NCBI GenBank assembly: GCA_002270465.1
Contig: NQOF01000001.1
Location: 250,501-314,500, forward strand
DNA from: Blautia hominis
GTDB lineage: Bacteria; Bacillota; Clostridia; Lachnospirales; Lachnospiraceae
DNA length: 64,000 nt
Direction of reading: 5' to 3'
Numbering within the stretch: the stretch's first letter is position 1; every line of letters begins with the position of its first letter. Below are positions 9,635-17,459 of the stretch, one piece after another. The position numbers and the translations under genes are program-made. The notes under the pieces are model-generated. The model saw nothing but the letters and a program-made list of their open reading frames with translations. It had not been told where the DNA came from and ran no database searches.

Positions 9635-9674
9635 AGACAGCCCCGGGCGGCCATTATTCCATCCGGAGCTGTCT
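9635..9674 (-). terminator. Hairpin downstream of the Rpn-type nuclease gene
   Basis: Inverted repeat AGACAGCCCCGG / CCGGAGCTGTCT directly after the minus-strand stop at 9678. The T-tract is poor on either strand, so it may be a weak or Rho-assisted terminator. Confidence 0.5.
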
Positions 9675-9677
9675 GAC

Positions 9678-10568
9678 TTAGTTGTCCAGCATCCTGTCCG
9701 CATCCATATCATTTAAATTGAATTTCTCTTTCAGCTTTTCTTTGATAATGGCATCGGGGATATCCAGTTCTCTGCAGACCTCCACCATTGCCCGTATCCC
9801 TTCTTCTCTCCCTTCCCGCTTCAATGTCTGATTATGCTGTTTCACGTTATAGGATGTCAACACCACGTTCATCACCTCCGCTCTGTTTTTTCTTAATATA
9901 TCTGCCAGTATATCTTTTTCTATACATTCCTCAACAGCCAGACTGACTGCTTTTTCCAAGGACTGTTCCTTTACTGCGTAATCCCGTACAGCCTGGATAA
10001 AATATGCATAATCGGACAGCCGTTTGCATTTGTCCATGATCTTTTTATTATGTCCCTTATTGATATTCAGAAGAACCGCTCTGCATTCCAGAGCCGCCTC
10101 CCCTGCATACTCCATAAATGAATCCGAGAGCCGCATCTCCGATTTATCAGGAGCCTCCCTGGTTCCATTATAGAAAATGATATACCTTGGAACAGGAAGC
10201 TTTATTTTCCCTGAAGAATAGATATCAAGCCCATTTTTTTCTATATAACCGCGGAGCATATCCGCAAAATACAACAGCCCTCGCAGCGGCATATTGGGAT
10301 TCCAGGAACTCTGATGTTCATACAGGTTCATATCACATCCGATCAAAAAAGCAATATCATTCTTCATTCCAAGATATATCACATCGTCAATCGTGATCAC
10401 TGTCAAATCATCCACATTCGTATATTCAGTACCATTTACTGCATTATACAAGTCCAGTAATTCTCTTTTCCTCCGGAAAACCATACGGAAAAGACGGTCT
10501 TTGTACTGTCTGTTTATATGGATTCTGCGGAATACTGCCTGTAATCCGTATCTGATCCTAAATTTCAT
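9678..10568 (-). CDS. Rpn-family (PD-(D/E)XK type) putative recombination-promoting nuclease
   Basis: A 296-residue protein resembling the abundant Lachnospiraceae proteins annotated as Rpn family recombination-promoting nuclease/putative transposase. It contains the KDRLFRMVFRRKRELLDLYNA opening, the VDDLTVITIDDVIYLGMKND segment that forms the nuclease-like core, and a C-terminal charged helix EGREEGIRAMVEVC. I place the start at 10568 (MKFRIRYG) because AAAGGAGG lies just upstream; the open frame continues upstream another 76 codons without support. Upstream are a 32-bp tandem duplication and dispersed repeats. The catalytic residues cannot be proven by eye; such genes are often present in many copies per genome and their natural role is unclear. 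Confidence 0.8.
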   Translation of the reverse strand: MKFRIRYGLQAVFRRIHINRQYKDRLFRMVFRRKRELLDLYNAVNGTEYTNVDDLTVITIDDVIYLGMKNDIAFLIGCDMNLYEHQSSWNPNMPLRGLLYFADMLRGYIEKNGLDIYSSGKIKLPVPRYIIFYNGTREAPDKSEMRLSDSFMEYAGEAALECRAVLLNINKGHNKKIMDKCKRLSDYAYFIQAVRDYAVKEQSLEKAVSLAVEECIEKDILADILRKNRAEVMNVVLTSYNVKQHNQTLKREGREEGIRAMVEVCRELDIPDAIIKEKLKEKFNLNDMDADRMLDN

Positions 10569-10784
10569 TTTTCCTCCTTTATTGTAGCATACATATGTAA
10601 AATGGTACAACAAAGAAATCAGCCCATAAGCATCACCCGCCTTTAAAAAATTATGTTGCAAAAATATATCATATGGAAATGCTGCAGAATCTGCAAAGAA
10701 ATTTACACCGACAGGAATTGCCGATGGAGCATATTCAGTATAACATAATATACTGCTTTTGCATACAGCAAATGCAATACTTTT

Positions 10785-10848
10785 ACTTACCGTCAAATAA
10801 ACTGTAACTTTCCTATACTTACCGTCAAATAAACTGTAACTTTCCTAT
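10785..10848 (+). repeat. Two perfect tandem copies of a 32-bp sequence
   Basis: The 32-bp unit at 10785-10816 starts ACTTACCGTCAAATAAACTG and ends TTTCCTAT; it is repeated exactly and immediately at 10817-10848. It lies between the Rpn-type gene and the next plus-strand gene. It could be a replication slip or paired protein-binding sites. Confidence 0.9.
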
Positions 10849-11001
10849 TTCAATCCTCCAAAGAAGTGCTATAATAAAAATTATAAGTAATGGTTCAGCA
10901 GCCGGACAATATCCCCTCACGAAAAGCGATCCTGCATAGACGTCCGCCTTTCCTGTAAAGGTACTGAACCGCTTCGATCATAAACTATATATGTATTTAT
11001 C

Positions 11002-11134
11002 GAAACTATTCAGTAGGTCTGCGCATTCACTGCGCTGACCGTAAGAAAGTGTACCACGGCCAAGCAAAAATCCCATCGCCAAAGGCGATTTTGCATGGAT
11101 TTTGCATGTAACTGTGAGGGTACTGAACAATTAC
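11002..11134 (+). repeat. Palindrome-ended repeat, family A, copy 1
   Basis: A 133-bp element bounded by GAAACTATTCAGTA and TACTGAACAATTAC, near-perfect inverted ends. Inside are the hairpins GCGCA-TTCAC-TGCGC and CCATCGCC-AAA-GGCGAT. Copies 2 and 3 are at 38066-38197 (reverse orientation) and 48842-48975. It ends 28 bp before the ATG of the next gene. Confidence 0.85.
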
Positions 11135-11162
11135 TATTTATCTTAAAAAGGGAGGAATTCAA

Positions 11163-11495
11163 ATGACTAAAGTAAAAATCGAACCGGGAATCTGTAAATT
11201 TTCTACTCTCGTCACTGCCACTGCATCGGAGGATGAGGAAACCGAAGTCACCATAAAAGTGGCAAGCGGCTGCCCCAGTGTAAAAAAGATGATGGAGGAA
11301 CTGGGCAGCACCTTTGATGCTTATGAGGTCTGTCTCGTCAAACCCGGTGCCGGCCCATTCTTTACATATGCCCTCAAGAATTTTCCCGTACACGCAGGAT
11401 GTCCTGTTATTGCGGGGATCACCAAATGTATTGAAGCCGAAGCCAATCTTGCACTGAAGGCAGATGCCTCCATAACATTCCTGGATGTTGAATAA
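11163..11495 (+). CDS. Small conserved cysteine-containing protein (DUF6951-like)
   Basis: A 110-residue soluble protein with no signal peptide or membrane helix. It starts TKVKIEPGICKFSTLVTA and has five cysteines, including the pairs GICKF, SGCPSVKK, GCPV and TKC, a pattern that suggests metal or cluster binding or a redox role. I believe it belongs to the small domain of unknown function DUF6951, but from memory only. The ribosome site AAGGGAGG is good. It is a single gene between repeat copy 1 and a strong hairpin, so it appears to be its own transcription unit. No function is proposed. Confidence 0.7.
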   Translation: MTKVKIEPGICKFSTLVTATASEDEETEVTIKVASGCPSVKKMMEELGSTFDAYEVCLVKPGAGPFFTYALKNFPVHAGCPVIAGITKCIEAEANLALKADASITFLDVE

Positions 11496-11529
11496 ACGAC
11501 CATTCCCTGCGCCGGATATAGACGCATAA

Positions 11530-11561
11530 GAGCCGGGTGGAATTATACTTCCACCCGGCTC
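11530..11561. terminator. GC-rich hairpin between convergent genes
   Basis: Perfect inverted repeat GAGCCGGGTGGAA / TTCCACCCGGCTC with a 6-nt loop, located between the convergent genes ending at 11495 and 11594. No strong T-run follows on the plus strand; position supports a shared terminator. Confidence 0.6.
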
Positions 11562-11593
11562 TCACAGTCACAGGACCGGTTAGATCCTGACCT

Positions 11594-12094
11594 TTACAGC
11601 ATTCTGATCCTGGGCACTTCATCAATATGAAGGTATCTTCCCAGTGTCTTCACAATAATATCATGGTTGATATAATGATTCTGGTTCGTCACCATAATGG
11701 CCCCCACTACGCCCACTTCATCCACACGCACAGGGAAACCGCCTCCCATGCAGGAAAACTCTTTCGGGTCCAGGGCAATATCCACCATGGTCTCCTCATT
11801 CTTCTGCAGCTCACTGTACACCAAAAGGCTGCTCTTCTCCAGTGTACGGACCGTATTGAATGTCCTGTCCATCCATCTGTCATTGTTCAGATTGGTTGTA
11901 TTCCCCGCGTATTTGAATACCGCATATCCATTATTCCTGCGGATGGATACAGCACAGTCCAGACCTCTGCGTCTGCTCTCCGCCACAAGCATCATTCCCA
12001 ATTCCCATGCATCCTCGTTGGTAAAATGTGAAAACTGGAGTATTTCCTCCTGCATACTGAGTACGGTGATCACTTCATCCATTGTCATATACAT
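11594..12094 (-). CDS. HbpS/UPF0303-like heme-degrading-domain protein
   Basis: A 166-residue soluble protein of the GlcG/HbpS-like fold (UPF0303 branch). Recognisable features are DAWELGMMLVAESRRRGL near residues 28-45 and the FSCMGGGFPVRVDEVGVVGAIMVT segment near residues 110-135, which is the conserved glycine-rich core of the family. Relatives bind heme or small ligands, and many are uncharacterised. The start at 12094 has GGAGGGAA upstream; a second ATG two codons later is also possible. It follows trpS by about 90 bp on the same strand and may share its transcript. Biochemical role remains uncertain. Confidence 0.75.
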   Translation of the reverse strand: MYMTMDEVITVLSMQEEILQFSHFTNEDAWELGMMLVAESRRRGLDCAVSIRRNNGYAVFKYAGNTTNLNNDRWMDRTFNTVRTLEKSSLLVYSELQKNEETMVDIALDPKEFSCMGGGFPVRVDEVGVVGAIMVTNQNHYINHDIIVKTLGRYLHIDEVPRIRML

Positions 12095-12180
12095 TCCCTC
12101 CTGTACAAGATTTGTAACTGTTCCCTATCTTCCCAGTTACGAAAACTCAAATATATGCCGCAGTCCGCCCGCGGCGCAGC

Positions 12181-13185
12181 TTAACGGATCCTATCCGGAA
12201 ATCCCACTTTCCGCTGTACCTTGCGCAGCGTTTTGTTGGCAAAATAGCTGGCTTTCTCTGCATTCTCCTTGATGATGGAATCAATATACGTCTTGTCCTT
12301 CTCCAGCCTGGCAACCTCATCCTGCAGAGGTTTCAGAACGCTGACTACGGCCTCGCCCACAGCCATCTTCAAGTCCCCGTAGCCTCTGCCCTCAAACTCA
12401 CGCAGAGCTTCCTCCGTGGTCCTGCCGGTACATGCACAGTAAATATCCAGCAGGTTTTTAAGTCCCGGCTGTTCCTCTCTGTATGCGATACAAGCCTCCG
12501 AGTCAGTCACCGCACGTTTGCATTTGCGCATGATCGTATCCGGGTCATCCATGAGATAGATACTTCCATTGGGATTTTCATCTGACTTGGACATCTTTTT
12601 GGAAGGCTCCTGCAGACTCATGATCTTTGCGCCCACTTTGCCGATATAAGCTTCCGGGATTGTAAACACATCCCCATAAATATTGTTAAAACGGGTGGCA
12701 ATATCACGTGTCAGCTCCAGATGCTGCATCTGGTCAATCCCCACCGGGACCACATCTGCCTGGTAGAGCAGAATGTCAGCTGCCATTAAAACCGGGTAAG
12801 TGAAAAGGCCTGCGTTGATATTGTCCGCATGTTTTGCAGATTTGTCCTTAAACTGTGTCATACGGCTCAGCTCACCCATATAAGTAAAGCAGTTTAAGAT
12901 CCATGAAAGCTCCGCATGTCCTGATACATGGGACTGGTAGTAAATGCAGTTTTTCTTCGGATCCAGTCCTGCTGCAATATATAATGTCAGAAGTGCGCGG
13001 GCTCTTTTGCGCAGAGTTGCCGGGTCCTGGCGCACCGTTATGGAATGCATGTCCACAACGCTGTAAAAGCACTCATATTCATCACTTAATGTCACCCAGT
13101 TTTTCAGCGCTCCCAGGTAGTTTCCAAGTGTCAGGTTTCCGGTTGCCTGCATCCCGCTGAATAATACTTTTTTATCGTTAATCAT
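12181..13185 (-). CDS. trpS: Tryptophanyl-tRNA synthetase
   Basis: Class I aminoacyl-tRNA synthetase that charges tRNA-Trp with tryptophan using ATP. The 334-residue product has VLFSGMQATGNLTLGNYLGA at the N-terminus, carrying the HIGH-equivalent TLGN, the middle region GIDQMQHLELTRDIA that binds tryptophan, and the ATP loop KKMSKSDENPNG. Length is normal for bacterial TrpS. I start it at 13185 (MINDKKVLFSG) because GGAGGAC lies 8 bp upstream; 20 extra in-frame codons upstream would run through the promoter. The 70-bp upstream gap is too short for a T-box leader, so tryptophan attenuation of that sort is not supported. Confidence 0.97.
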   Translation of the reverse strand: MINDKKVLFSGMQATGNLTLGNYLGALKNWVTLSDEYECFYSVVDMHSITVRQDPATLRKRARALLTLYIAAGLDPKKNCIYYQSHVSGHAELSWILNCFTYMGELSRMTQFKDKSAKHADNINAGLFTYPVLMAADILLYQADVVPVGIDQMQHLELTRDIATRFNNIYGDVFTIPEAYIGKVGAKIMSLQEPSKKMSKSDENPNGSIYLMDDPDTIMRKCKRAVTDSEACIAYREEQPGLKNLLDIYCACTGRTTEEALREFEGRGYGDLKMAVGEAVVSVLKPLQDEVARLEKDKTYIDSIIKENAEKASYFANKTLRKVQRKVGFPDRIR

Positions 13186-13216
13186 CTTAATGTCCTCCAG
13201 AAATTTACTACGATAA

Positions 13217-13245
13217 ATTGTATCATTCTGCCCGTACAAAGTCAA
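13217..13245 (-). promoter_or_regulatory. Promoter of trpS
   Basis: On the minus strand TTGACT (13245-13240), a 17-bp spacer and TACAAT (13222-13217). It would start transcription about 25 bp upstream of the trpS ATG. Confidence 0.75.
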
Positions 13246-13255
13246 ATCTTTATAG

Positions 13256-13918
13256 TCAAATCCCTATAAAATGGTCCACCGGCAGAGAAAATATCAGTCC
13301 TTTTGCCTCTGTCTTCAGACCGCAGGCTGCATTGACAGCCTGCATGATCCCGGTATATGCCCCGGTCTCTGATAAGATCATCACCACATCCTTCTCCCCC
13401 TGCAGCCGGATTCCCAGAAAAGAGGAAGCATCCTCATCGTGCAGAGAACGGGCATGAAATACCGTCCCCCCTGTGGCATCCGCTGCTCTTGCGGCATCCA
13501 TGACCTGGTCCTGGAAACCATGGTCCACCACTGCAACCACCAGCTCATATTTTCTTTCCGCCTGCTCCATATACTCCTCCTTATCTGCGCTTTCGCACAT
13601 AACTTTCTGCCGGAATAGTGTACTGATACCGCTCAAAGGAACCGTAAACATAATGCCGTGACCCGGCTTTTTAATATTGATCCTGCCTGCTATCTCATGC
13701 ATGACATCACGTTCCAGACAGGCAGGCAGAAAACTGAACAGCATTTCCTTGTCTGTCTCACCGATCCCAAGATAATAAAGAAGTTCACTTCCCGCAGTGC
13801 CAAGGGCCAGTGTCCCGCACGTAAAATAGATCTGATAACTCCTGCAGATATCAGCAACCAGACTGCCCTTTCCCCTGTTTACAATGGCGACCAAACATTT
13901 TACTTTCTGCTTACTCAT
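13256..13918 (-). CDS. Double PII-like signalling protein
   Basis: A 220-residue soluble protein built of two PII-like ferredoxin-fold halves. The C-terminal half (from about residue 123) is clear: LVVAVVDHGFQDQVMDAARAADATGGTVFHARSL follows the PII pattern of strand, helix and G-x-x-G-G-T turn. The N-terminal half begins VKCLVAIVNRGKGSLVADICR. PII proteins bind ATP/ADP and effectors and control transporters or enzymes. Its ATG at 13918 overlaps the end of the upstream DUF1538 membrane gene by 8 bp, so it is probably that transporter's regulator. The canonical uridylylated tyrosine of GlnB cannot be identified. Ligand is unknown. Confidence 0.75.
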   Translation of the reverse strand: MSKQKVKCLVAIVNRGKGSLVADICRSYQIYFTCGTLALGTAGSELLYYLGIGETDKEMLFSFLPACLERDVMHEIAGRINIKKPGHGIMFTVPLSGISTLFRQKVMCESADKEEYMEQAERKYELVVAVVDHGFQDQVMDAARAADATGGTVFHARSLHDEDASSFLGIRLQGEKDVVMILSETGAYTGIMQAVNAACGLKTEAKGLIFSLPVDHFIGI

Positions 13919-15416
13919 CCAAAACCTCCTCAAAAGCAAGAATCTCATCCTCCTCCTGGGTTAAGGATACTGCTTTCTTCTTTCTCCTCATCATCAAACC
14001 CAGAATCTGAATGGTTACAAGGGGCGTCATGGCCACCATTGCCACAATACCAAAAGCGTCCATCATCACATCCCCTCCCAGGCTTTCACAGGCCCCCATG
14101 GCCAGGGGCAGAAGGAAGGTTGCTGTCATTGGACCGCTGGCCACCCCGCCGGAATCAAATGCGATCCCTGTAAATACTTTTGGCACAAAAAAGCTCAACA
14201 GCAGCGCGATAAGATAACCCGGAATAAGAAAATACATGATACTGATCCCCGTCAGCACACGGAGCATGGCAATGCCGAGAGAGATCCCCACCCCAACTGA
14301 GAGTGAGTACAGCATTCCCCTGGAAGAAATAGCCCCTGAGGACACTTCCTCCACCTGGCGGTTCAGCACATGCACCGCAGGCTCTGCCTTTACAATATAA
14401 AATCCGATCACCATGCCAATAGGCACAAGGACCCAGTTATAGGATAAAGCTGCTATCTCAGAACCGATAAAATATCCCGCCGGCATAAACCCCACATTGA
14501 CGCCGCATAAAAACAATATAAGCCCCACATAAGTATACAGCGTTCCCACCAATATCTTAATGACAGACTTCTTTTTGAAATACCTGGTTATGGCCTGAAA
14601 CAGGATAAAGAAGCCAAGAATGGGGAGCAGTGCCTTGCTCACTTCCCAGACATACCGGGGCATCTCCGCCAAAAATGTCTTTACCACATCTTTTGTTGTC
14701 TCCACATGTACCATCTCAAAAGGTGTGTAAGCAGCTCCCTTGGGATGATACACGATCCCCAGGATCAGGACCGCCAGAATAGGCCCGATACTGCCAAGAG
14801 CAACCAGCCCAAAGCTATCCTCCTCCGCATGCGCGTTCCTCACATTGGCCATACCCACTCCCAGCGCCATGATAAACGGAACGGTAATAGGCCCAGTGGT
14901 TACGCCCCCGCTGTCAAAAGCCACTGCCATAAAGCTGTCCATAGAAAAAAACGCAAGGACAAATACCACAATGTAAAAGAAGATCAAAAGATATTTTAGA
15001 TCCACCCGAAAGACAATGCGAATCCAGGAGAGCATCAAAAATAATCCCACACCGCAGGCGACCGTCCATATAAGCACCCTGTCCGGTATACCCGGCACCT
15101 GGTGCGCCAGAACCGTCAGGTCAGGCTCCGCAATGGTGACGATAAATCCAATGGCAAAGGTAATCATAAACATGATGACCTTTTTCCCGGAGGAGACAAG
15201 CGCATTTCCAATGCCGTCTCCCATAGGCATCATGGACATATCCGCACCCAATGAAAAAAATCCCATCCCCACTACCAGCAGAACAGCTCCCAGTACAAAC
15301 AGCAGAACCGTCCCAATGGGCATGGGCGTAATGGTAATACTCAGCAAAAACACAATGCAGGTAATCGGTAATACGGAAGATAATGCCTCGCTGATCTTTT
15401 CCTTTAATTTTGTCAT
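13911..15416 (-). CDS. DUF1538 polytopic membrane protein, putative transporter
   Basis: A 501-residue integral membrane protein with roughly twelve hydrophobic segments arranged as two homologous halves. Each half contains a related sequence: FDSGGVTTGPITVPFIMALGVG near residue 170 and FDSGGVASGPMTATFLLPLAMG near residue 420. These AFDSGGV-x-x-GP motifs inside membrane regions are the hallmark of DUF1538 proteins and resemble re-entrant loops of transporters. The coupled downstream gene encodes a double PII-like protein, suggesting regulated transport of an unknown solute. The inverted-repeat architecture and motif duplication are visible directly; the substrate is not. Confidence 0.85.
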   Translation of the reverse strand: MTKLKEKISEALSSVLPITCIVFLLSITITPMPIGTVLLFVLGAVLLVVGMGFFSLGADMSMMPMGDGIGNALVSSGKKVIMFMITFAIGFIVTIAEPDLTVLAHQVPGIPDRVLIWTVACGVGLFLMLSWIRIVFRVDLKYLLIFFYIVVFVLAFFSMDSFMAVAFDSGGVTTGPITVPFIMALGVGMANVRNAHAEEDSFGLVALGSIGPILAVLILGIVYHPKGAAYTPFEMVHVETTKDVVKTFLAEMPRYVWEVSKALLPILGFFILFQAITRYFKKKSVIKILVGTLYTYVGLILFLCGVNVGFMPAGYFIGSEIAALSYNWVLVPIGMVIGFYIVKAEPAVHVLNRQVEEVSSGAISSRGMLYSLSVGVGISLGIAMLRVLTGISIMYFLIPGYLIALLLSFFVPKVFTGIAFDSGGVASGPMTATFLLPLAMGACESLGGDVMMDAFGIVAMVAMTPLVTIQILGLMMRRKKKAVSLTQEEDEILAFEEVLDE

Positions 15417-15739
15417 CCATTCACCTCTTTTCTACTAATACTATGCACGTGTATCTGTGTGTGACTGTTCCGTGACTGCATTCATTTCGTACTTATTTCA
15501 GGGTTTCCTTGATCGAGACAGGCAGAACATCCAAAGGGATGTCAAGAATATGAGAAAAACAGAATCTATATGTAAAGTTTAACACAGATATTTTTTTATT
15601 TCAACATTTTATCTCACTACAGTGTTAAATAATAAAAAAGACAATTTTGCTTGACAAAGCAGATGCCAGGACAAATAATATGGGCTATAGACTTATTTCT
15701 ATGGTATTTCATCATTCAGTGGAAGATAAGAGGTGAAAA
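15417..15739. other. AT-rich divergent intergenic region
   Basis: The 323 bp between the DUF1538 gene (minus) and the acetyltransferase gene (plus) contain no supported reading frame. The right part holds the acetyltransferase promoter. I see no riboswitch-like structure or repeat copy in the remainder. Confidence 0.6.
15651..15679 (+). promoter_or_regulatory. Promoter of the GNAT gene
   Basis: TTGACA (15651-15656), 17-bp spacer, AATAAT (15674-15679); about 60 bp upstream of the ATG. Confidence 0.7.
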
Positions 15740-16168
15740 ATGTTTAAAATCCGATATGCATTAGAATCTGACAAATCTTTTTGGCTTACTTATGATAAAC
15801 ATATAAGTGAGAATGAACTGCTGTTAAAATTCCGGGACAGACGGGGATATATCATCAGTGATGAGGATAAACCCATAGGCGTTCTGCGGTATAATCTGTT
15901 TTTGGATCTCATACCTTTTCTGACCTTGCTTTATCTGGATGAATCGTATCGGGGCAAAGGTTTTGGCAGGCAGTCCATGCTTTTCTGGGAACGGGAGATG
16001 TGGGGGCTTGGCTATAAAACCATAATGACATCAACACAAGTCGATGAAGACGCCCAGCATTTTTACAGGAAACTCGGATACAAAGACAGAGGAAGTCTTT
16101 TTCTGGACAATACTTCCTTTGAACAACCCCAGGAAATGATAATGCTAAAGGATGCAGCCTGGCGGTAA
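15740..16168 (+). CDS. GNAT-family N-acetyltransferase
   Basis: A 142-residue acetyltransferase using acetyl-CoA. The core fold is visible: a mid-protein strand LTLLYLDESYRGKGFGRQSM contains the acetyl-CoA pyrophosphate-binding loop RGKGFG (about residues 74-79), followed by MTSTQVDEDAQHFYRKLGYKDRGSL, the usual C-terminal motif of the family. Ribosome site AAGAGGTG lies upstream. It is monocistronic with its own promoter and faces a convergent operon. The acceptor (amino acid, drug, polyamine or protein) cannot be inferred. Confidence 0.85.
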   Translation: MFKIRYALESDKSFWLTYDKHISENELLLKFRDRRGYIISDEDKPIGVLRYNLFLDLIPFLTLLYLDESYRGKGFGRQSMLFWEREMWGLGYKTIMTSTQVDEDAQHFYRKLGYKDRGSLFLDNTSFEQPQEMIMLKDAAWR

Positions 16169-16247
16169 CACAGCGCTGCTCCAGGTTTCCCTGGCGCTAT
16201 CATCGCCTGCCGGCATACATCCTTCTATCAAATATGTTAGTATCAAA

Positions 16248-17459
16248 TTATCTTATTTTTATAGAACACCCGTTTTTATAGGACACCTGCATTCTTTGCG
16301 CCGCGTATTCTCCGACCAGCCAAAAGCAGGTCCCAAACCAGACACTCTTCTGTCCCACAAGCCAAAGAGCACTGTCACCTGCGAAACAGATGGTTCCCAG
16401 AAGCAAGATCCAGGAAAATAGTATCCCTGCCGCCGTTTCCCCTGCCCCTGCCTTTTTCTGTAACCTGCATCTGACGGCATATAACCCCCAGGTCAAAATA
16501 CAGTATTTCAGACAGGAAAAGAAGGGGCCGAGCACAAGAAAATCCAGGCTCGTCTTTTGGGTTTGAAGAAGCAGCTTGAAATTATCCCGGATCTGCTGCG
16601 TCATCTGTTTCCAGAACATAAAGTCTGACCATTTTGTGGGCACCACATCCCTTGTCAAGCCAAGAGGCTTCCAAAAAAGCATGAAAAACAGCACCGTCAT
16701 CCATATCATCACCGCCCACAAGGCTGCTGTCCGTATCCGTCTGCCCCTCTGTGCTCTCATATTTCCTGCTAGCTGTCTTACCATTCTGACAAAGATCACC
16801 AGCGGAAGAAAGAACACCAGCAGCTTTGCACAGGCTGCAAAATACTTCCGCTCCTGTACCTTTCCCTGTATTCCGTGGCGCAGAAGAAATGTCTGCACCG
16901 GATCTTCCAGGGATTGGTCTTCCGTGTTCGCCCCATATGCTATGGTATCAAGGACACTGTCCCCCTCCTTGGCTGCCTGTACGGCTGCAGTCCGCTCCAT
17001 CCCCCTTAAAAGCCCTCGAACGATCAAAATTCTTCCTCTGTAAAGTATCTCCTCCCCCATCACATTCTTGCTTCCGAACAATTTATAAGCCATGTCCTCA
17101 GACAGAAGGCAGCTCTCCCTGTCCTCCTCATACAGAGGCGCCGATGCCGGCAATAATCCCTGTGTCTCCCCCAGCACCTCAATGACAGAGGCCGTCTCCA
17201 TTCTCCCCAGCTCTCTGTTTTCCAGATACTCTTCCTCCCTCTCCCCCAAAAAGGTGCAGGAGTCAGGAAACTCCTGTTTTTGTTCCTCCTGCCGGATAAA
17301 CTCCGCCTCGTCATACGTCCAGGTACCCTTCGTCTTTTTTACGGAAACCCCTTCGCTGTATTTCTCTGTACCGATCGCAGCGGCCTCTGCCAGGAACCAG
17401 CAGACAAGCAGCAGACCTAACACCACAAACCTGCAGACAGCACTTTTCCCGCCGCTCAT
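16248..17459 (-). CDS. Membrane protein with MacB-like extracytoplasmic domain
   Basis: A 403-residue protein with one N-terminal hydrophobic helix (about 11-28), a ~180-residue extracytoplasmic part, then about four membrane helices from residue ~210 onward. Residues ~119-151 (LSEDMAYKLFGSKNVMGEEI followed by a YRG...VRGLL stretch) resemble the periplasmic core domain of MacB/FtsX-type ABC permeases, where a protein is placed on the complex and a precursor sequence is checked. The usual permease architecture is not complete and no ATPase is attached. It overlaps the HlyD-like gene by 4 bp (ATGA), indicating tight coupling. It is the last gene of the 23.1-16.2 kb operon. I regard MacB relationship as probable, not certain. 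Confidence 0.6.
   Translation of the reverse strand: MSGGKSAVCRFVVLGLLLVCWFLAEAAAIGTEKYSEGVSVKKTKGTWTYDEAEFIRQEEQKQEFPDSCTFLGEREEEYLENRELGRMETASVIEVLGETQGLLPASAPLYEEDRESCLLSEDMAYKLFGSKNVMGEEILYRGRILIVRGLLRGMERTAAVQAAKEGDSVLDTIAYGANTEDQSLEDPVQTFLLRHGIQGKVQERKYFAACAKLLVFFLPLVIFVRMVRQLAGNMRAQRGRRIRTAALWAVMIWMTVLFFMLFWKPLGLTRDVVPTKWSDFMFWKQMTQQIRDNFKLLLQTQKTSLDFLVLGPFFSCLKYCILTWGLYAVRCRLQKKAGAGETAAGILFSWILLLGTICFAGDSALWLVGQKSVWFGTCFWLVGEYAAQRMQVSYKNGCSIKIR

Larger units (their letters stand above)
10569..11162. other. Gene-free, repeat-rich intergenic region
   Basis: About 590 bp without a supported gene. It contains a 32-bp tandem duplication, a perfect TATAAT at 10870-10875 with no good -35 box, an imperfect inverted pair GGTTCAG (10892-10898) and CTGAACC (10964-10970), and a copy of repeat family A. 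If TATAAT is used, the 11163 gene would have a structured leader of about 280 nt. Confidence 0.6.

Noticed and set aside
13186-13255. T-box riboswitch upstream of trpS
   Set aside because: Only about 70 bp are available and a complete promoter occupies them; no T-box motif is visible.
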